From assembly GCA_964017185.1 (NCBI GenBank), contig OZ024870.1, positions 34,860,139 to 34,924,138 on the forward strand: 64,000 bases of DNA, given 5' to 3'. The DNA comes from Rugalucina vietnamica (taxonomy: Eukaryota > Mollusca > Bivalvia > Lucinida > Lucinidae). Each line of letters starts with the position of its first letter. The first letter of the stretch is position 1. The position numbers were made by a program, and so were the translations under genes. Below, one piece after another: positions 51,001-57,000 of this stretch. A model generated the notes under the pieces. It ran no database searches. It was not told the DNA's origin and was given only the letters and a program-made list of their open reading frames with translations.

Positions 51001-54000
51001 TAAAATTTGTACCAAACCATGAGGAAGACATTTACACTCTCATTTGTTATAATTCAACATTTCTTTTCCCTTTAATATGACTGATCTCTGCATCCACAGT
51101 CAAGGTTGTTCAAAATTGCACAATGAATCATATTTTAGCAATGCAATGCTGACAGGACAATCATAGAAATGACAATCAAGCACTTAGGTCTGGTGTTTAA
51201 ATAACTGTAAAAATGCCTGGTATGGAAATTACATTGTCTTTCTTCTATTCAATAATGGCTTTCCAGGAAAACAAAACTTCTGACAAAGCTGAAAATAATG
51301 CCTTGATTACCATAATCAACTAGAATATAGACAGGCTTGCATTATTTAAGAGTAAAAGCGCTCTTGGCAATGTCGAGTGTCGACTGTATTTGGTTTTAAG
51401 TCACACAATACAAAATATAATTATGTTTTAATACACCACTACAGGACCAGATTCCTTTTTCTTTTTTTGCAAAGGAAAGGAGCTCACAGAAAGAAATCTA
51501 TTGAAAAGGAAGGTAATTGTTATGCACTAAAAGTATCTCAGGCTATTATGCCCAGGCTTTGTCCTCAAGTTTAAGTTCAGCCATGGTCATGTCCAGACAT
51601 AGCCTAGGTTATGAATATTGAGATGAAAAAAATCCTTATGTCCACAAATATGAGCCGCCTCATGGGAAAACCAACAATCTGCATATGCGAAAACAAAGGC
51701 GCAGATCAGCTTCGCGGTAACCGCGAAGCTGATCAGCGCCTTTGTTTTCGCTACTCGGATAGTACAATTCCTCCTCTACTTAACTCTGAAATTTCAAGAT
51801 TCTAGCTCTTTTCTGTGACTGTACAGGTCGGTTTGTGTCTGACCTGTTCGGAAACCGCATTGTTGGTTTTCCCACGAGGTGGCTCAAATATAACACTGTC
51901 CAGTTAAACTTGCTTGGACTGATGCTTTTTGAGGCAGGCTCAGACCTTTTGAGCAGAGGACCACTTCTTAAGAGTCAGATAAGTTGCGAGGAGCCATCAA
52001 GCAGACTATCCCTTCCTCACAGCCCCAATAGGCTGGGGCTAAAATATTTTAGTATCCTAATGAAAAATGCAGAGTGCATACAAGCTAGGCGATGCAACAA
52101 TTAACTATAAAATGAGGTGACTTTGACTATAATTCTAGAGATTTCTTCTATTACACATACCCACAAAACCTGACAGACTGTAAGCTGGCAGCCATCAAAG
52201 ACAGATCTCTATGAGTAATGTTTGTATCTTCTCCAGACAGTTACCAAGTTAACAGTCATAATTACATCAACAGGTGCTATAATATATAGGTAAACATTGG
52301 CCGCCAACCAGCGAAAACTGAAAACTACACGTTTTTCCAGTAGAGAAGGGCATTTGCTAAAAATTATGGACAATTTACATTATTTCTTCAATATATCCTT
52401 ATGGTGTAGGGTTTACATCAGAAATGATTGCCTGTTGATCACAAAATATCTTAATTAGTTAAAATCCTAAATGTCCATAAGATTTCCGACTGCAGTTGTT
52501 AAATCCAGGTCTTCGCCATTAGTCAGAAATTGCCCAGTTCTCTTCAGTCAAGAAAAGTCATTCAGTTGACTTCTGGAGTTGACACAATCACAGTAAATTG
52601 CACTGGCATTAGTGAAGTGCTTTCACGCCTGGCTCGACACATTCCTATCACATTCCATTTATACTGATGCAGACATGGGCCTACAGCCAACAGCAAATAA
52701 CAGCAACAAAAATATGAGCTGCATCATGAGAAAACCGGAGTTTCGCCTATGCGAAAACAAAGGCGCAGATCAGCTTCGCAGTAACTGCGAAGCTGATCTG
52801 CGCCTTTGTTTTCGCTACACGGATAGTTCAATTTCTCAGCTTCTTAAATCCGAAATTTCAAGCTTCTAGCCTGCTTCTGTGACTGTACAGGTCAGTTTGT
52901 GTCAGACCTGGTCGGAAAACCCAAAGACCGGTTTTCTCGCGTCACGGCTCATATTTTTAAGAATTGTAAAGCCTAGTTTAGACGGTGTGCTTTTACATAT
53001 ATGCTTTTGTGCATATGTGCTAAGCATACCGTCTAAATTGAGATTTTTACTGCTATGCTTTAGCACATCTGCTAAGCATACGCAATAGAACTTGCTCTAT
53101 CCTTATGCTAAAAAGCATACGCTTTTGGCCAATCAACAGAGAGTTCAATGGGGTTAATTGCTTTTTCAACCTCAGCAAGACCTGATAATGCCTGACAGAG
53201 GTATAGTTAGTGTACCTGTCTTTGAGGAATTTTACATTTGTACATGTATGTTTACTTTGTTCAATAATGAGTTATATAATAGAAAAAAATAATGAGCCAG
53301 AATTAAAACTGACAGAAGAACAGACATATAAAATATTAATAATAGAATTATACCATGAGGAAACATGCTGATAAGCATGTGCAATAAACAACATGCAAAT
53401 TGGAACCATGAACATGTCCTCAGTCTCCATTCTTGTGTTTTGCAACACAGACAATTCTTACAAATATCTAGGTAAATGGAGGGAAAATCAGAACATATGT
53501 GCTCTCAGCATACTGTGTAAACGGAAAAGCATATGTGCTTTTTTAGCATATATGCTTTAGCACATATGCTAAAGCATACCATGTAAATAGGCTTTAAGAC
53601 TTCTAAATTGTGCAGGAGGATTTCAGCAGCCTTCCATGTCCATAATTATTTTCCATGACCTATTTTTTCTGAAAACTACTTGTTCCAATGAGTGACGAGT
53701 CTTGAAAGAATACTTCAAAAGTGGGTGAAGTAGTCTTGTAAAAACCAGCGAGGTCCTTGAGACGAAAGATGGGATGCGAGTAAAACCAGTCTTCATGGTT
53801 TCTGAGCAGGTCTGACACAAACCAGCATGTACAGTCACAGTAGACGGACAGAAGCTTGAAATTTGGGGTCTAGGAAGAAGAGGGATTGTACTATCTGTGT
53901 AGTGAAAACAAAGGCGCTGATCAGCTGTGCAGTTACTGCACAGCTGATCTGCGTCTTTGTTTTCACACATGCAAAAAGCCAGCTCAGTACTTGACACAAG

Positions 54001-57000
54001 TGGTTGTTGTGTTGTTTGAAGTCATCTTCAAACCATTCTCTGACTCACCTATTTTAATACTGCTGTACTGGTATGAAGTGATTGCTTTATGATGTTTCTG
54101 AAGCTTTTTTTTTCTAAGCAGTGACCTTTTACAGCCATACTTCAATCATTAGTTTAAAGTGACCACGTTTTAAGCTTCTATCTCTCCTAACTAAATTGGC
54201 AAAACATATTGCTGTATTTGGACATCACATTGACAAAATATACTTTAGGCCAAAAAAAAAAATATAAATGTTTCTCAGGCACCGCCGCATCTGTCTGAAA
54301 CCCCCCGCATTACCCCTTTTTATCGTCTCAAAAAAAAATAAATAAATAAAATAGCGCATCTGTTTCAAATCTTCGTTTTTGTCTTTGGCGATCAAGGAGA
54401 TAAAGCCAAGCGCTTGCAAAGAGGCATGGAAAGCGTCTTCATGATTTTGGGTTAATACAAAACATTTTTTTTTTTTTGGACGGAAACATTTTTACTTTCG
54501 GATCCAAGACGTTTCTTCTCAAGGTTGTTTCGGTCCAGTTTGTTTGAAGAAAAAAAAAACTAGTATGGTGGAATGGGTGTACCCTTAGAGGGTAGGGTAG
54601 GGAGGAATCCTTGTACAGGAGGATGGTTCACTAATAGGGTGGGTGTATCCTAGGAGCTAAGGTAGTGTGGAACCCTGGTAAGTTAGGGTAGTACAAGGCG
54701 CCGTTTTACCCTAATATATTCCTGTATTGTATTGCAGTTAAGGCGTTTATGTGCGGATGAATTCACTGTTAAAAAGATCGTTTGCAGGGAATTCGCCAAG
54801 GTTCAATTTTCTTACAGTTTCTCTTTATGGTAAAAAAAAAATTAAAAGCCGTTGTCAGGCGTTTGCCAAGGAGCGATTTTCTTACAGTTTCTCTTTATTG
54901 TACATTGAGAACAATTAATGTTAATTATCTTTTGCATATTTAAAACTGACAGAACAGGTTTTCTAATAGAAAGCATAATGTGTTTACGAACCGTGTCGGC
55001 TGCGTGTATATTCACGAGTGATAACTGCCATTTCAGTAATTTTTATACGGACACAATCCACCGCTCGCGAAGCGTGGATGACACATTGTTTTCTTAAGAT
55101 TAGCCATAAAAGTTGTGAAAATAAGCCAAAAGCACTAGGGGATTATCGATAGACCATAACGAGACGGTAAACACAGGCTGCTGTAGGCTATTTGTGACAA
55201 CTGTTACGCAACGTTGCTCACTTTCGACGGCGACACAAACCAAAGATTTTTTAAGCATTGGGACACCTATATCTTGTATAATTTTATCCGATCAGAAAAT
55301 GCATTTGTGCTTTCTCGATTAAGAACGGCGAATTAAAATAATTGTAAATAAGGAATCGGCAATGACACTTGTCCGCGTTAAATATCCGGGTGCGCCAATA
55401 AGTCAAAGGCGGAACAGCAACATTAGCGTGGTGTCATTGACGCTTTTTTCACATTCAATCGTTGTAGATCGTTTTTAATTGATTAAAATATGGAAACAAG
55501 CAAAATTTCACTTTTGTTTATTCCATTTTACAAGGACTCCGGGATAAACCGCCAATTTGCTCGGCTAAGCAAATTAACACGCCGTATAGGCGCTTTTCCC
55601 CACCCACAAAAACTACATGAACTGTGATCAGCCTGGTCCGACTCAGTAGATTTGCATTACGCGCTTCACCTATAACGCGCATGCGACTTGTGGACCTTAT
55701 AACGGGTCTGAAGTGTACACTAGTAGGGTGGGATGCGTGTACCCTGAGAGGGTAGGGTATGGAGGAACCTAGTAGGACATGATGGTTCACTAGTAGTAGG
55801 AGTACCCTTGGAGATAACGATAGGGGAAACCCTAGTAGGGTATGGTGGTACACTAGTAGAGTGGGTGGCAATCGCTGAAAGGTGAATTGAGGATCTGTCA
55901 TCAGGACAACAATTTTGTAATACTCCGTTGTTGGTGGTGTTCTCATGGACCTGAATTGTTATTAGCTGTAAAAGTCATGGAATAAATGATATAAGGTCGA
56001 AACCGCCTGAAAGATGCATCCAGCAAAGTTCGAAACGTCTACGAAACAATTTCGTTTCGCTCAAAAAACAAAAACAAGTTTTGATAAGTTTAACCTCGTT
56101 TTCGGACTTACTTTCACTTTCCACCTACGTGAATGGAGAGCTCACGAAACTCATAATTTTTACTTGTTTAATGGAATTGTCAGTCAAAAGTAAGTAAATT
56201 ATGATGTTTTGTATGTTGTATTCAAATTAGCAATAGCAATATTTCTGGCTTATTCTGCGTAGAAGTTGAGATTCACCCGATCGCATTAGTATTGTCTTGC
56301 CTTGTATCGTAATGTTCCCCCATCGATTTATCGATGCACCTCGTTTTAACCCCGAGAAAGGGTATCACCACCACCAGTGTGACCAGACCCCAATGATAGA
56401 ACTACACTGTCTGCCACCAACCATCACCTTGACATATTTACTGTATTCCTATCACTGAGGTTGTTGTTTTTGGAGAAGAGAAGGCAGTCAAATGCTGAGC
56501 ACCAAGTAGCCACTGATACTTGGTATGACCCGCACAAACTCCCACTTCCAAAGCCAATGCTGTAACCATTATGCCAGATGAGAGTCTGGTATTTCGACAG
56601 GAACATCATAATAGAAAATACAACCTACAGGTAAAGCTATGTTGTACAGTGGTATACATATATTTTTGTATTTTTGCTTTAAGACAGATTATGGGTGATG
56701 CAGCTCTAGTGCATACCCACAATCTATTTTTTTGAGCAAAATTAGAAAAATATCAATTTTTTTCACGCATGTTTTTCCGGTTGCCAAAAAAAAAAAAAGT
56801 GGCCTCATCTGTTTTTGGGTGAAAAAAAAAAAAAAAAAAAAAACCTGCCTGCCTCATCTGTTTTTTCCAAAAAGTGCCTGAGAAACAATTGTAATTTTTT
56901 TTTTGGCCTTAGCAGTAATTCTATGGCAATCTGAACATTACTTTGGCAAATCATATTTCAGTAACTCATTTTATGGCAATCTTGGTATTACACTGGCAAA

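Noticed and set aside
54555..55870. Telomere-like TAGGG repeats
   Set aside because: TAGGGT and TAGGGTAGGG occur irregularly among other sequence and never as a TTAGGG array.
55518..55946. 142-codon minus-strand open frame
   Set aside because: Most of it reads through TAGGGTGG/GTACACT-type repeats inside a transposable element. Composition is repetitive and no domain is seen.
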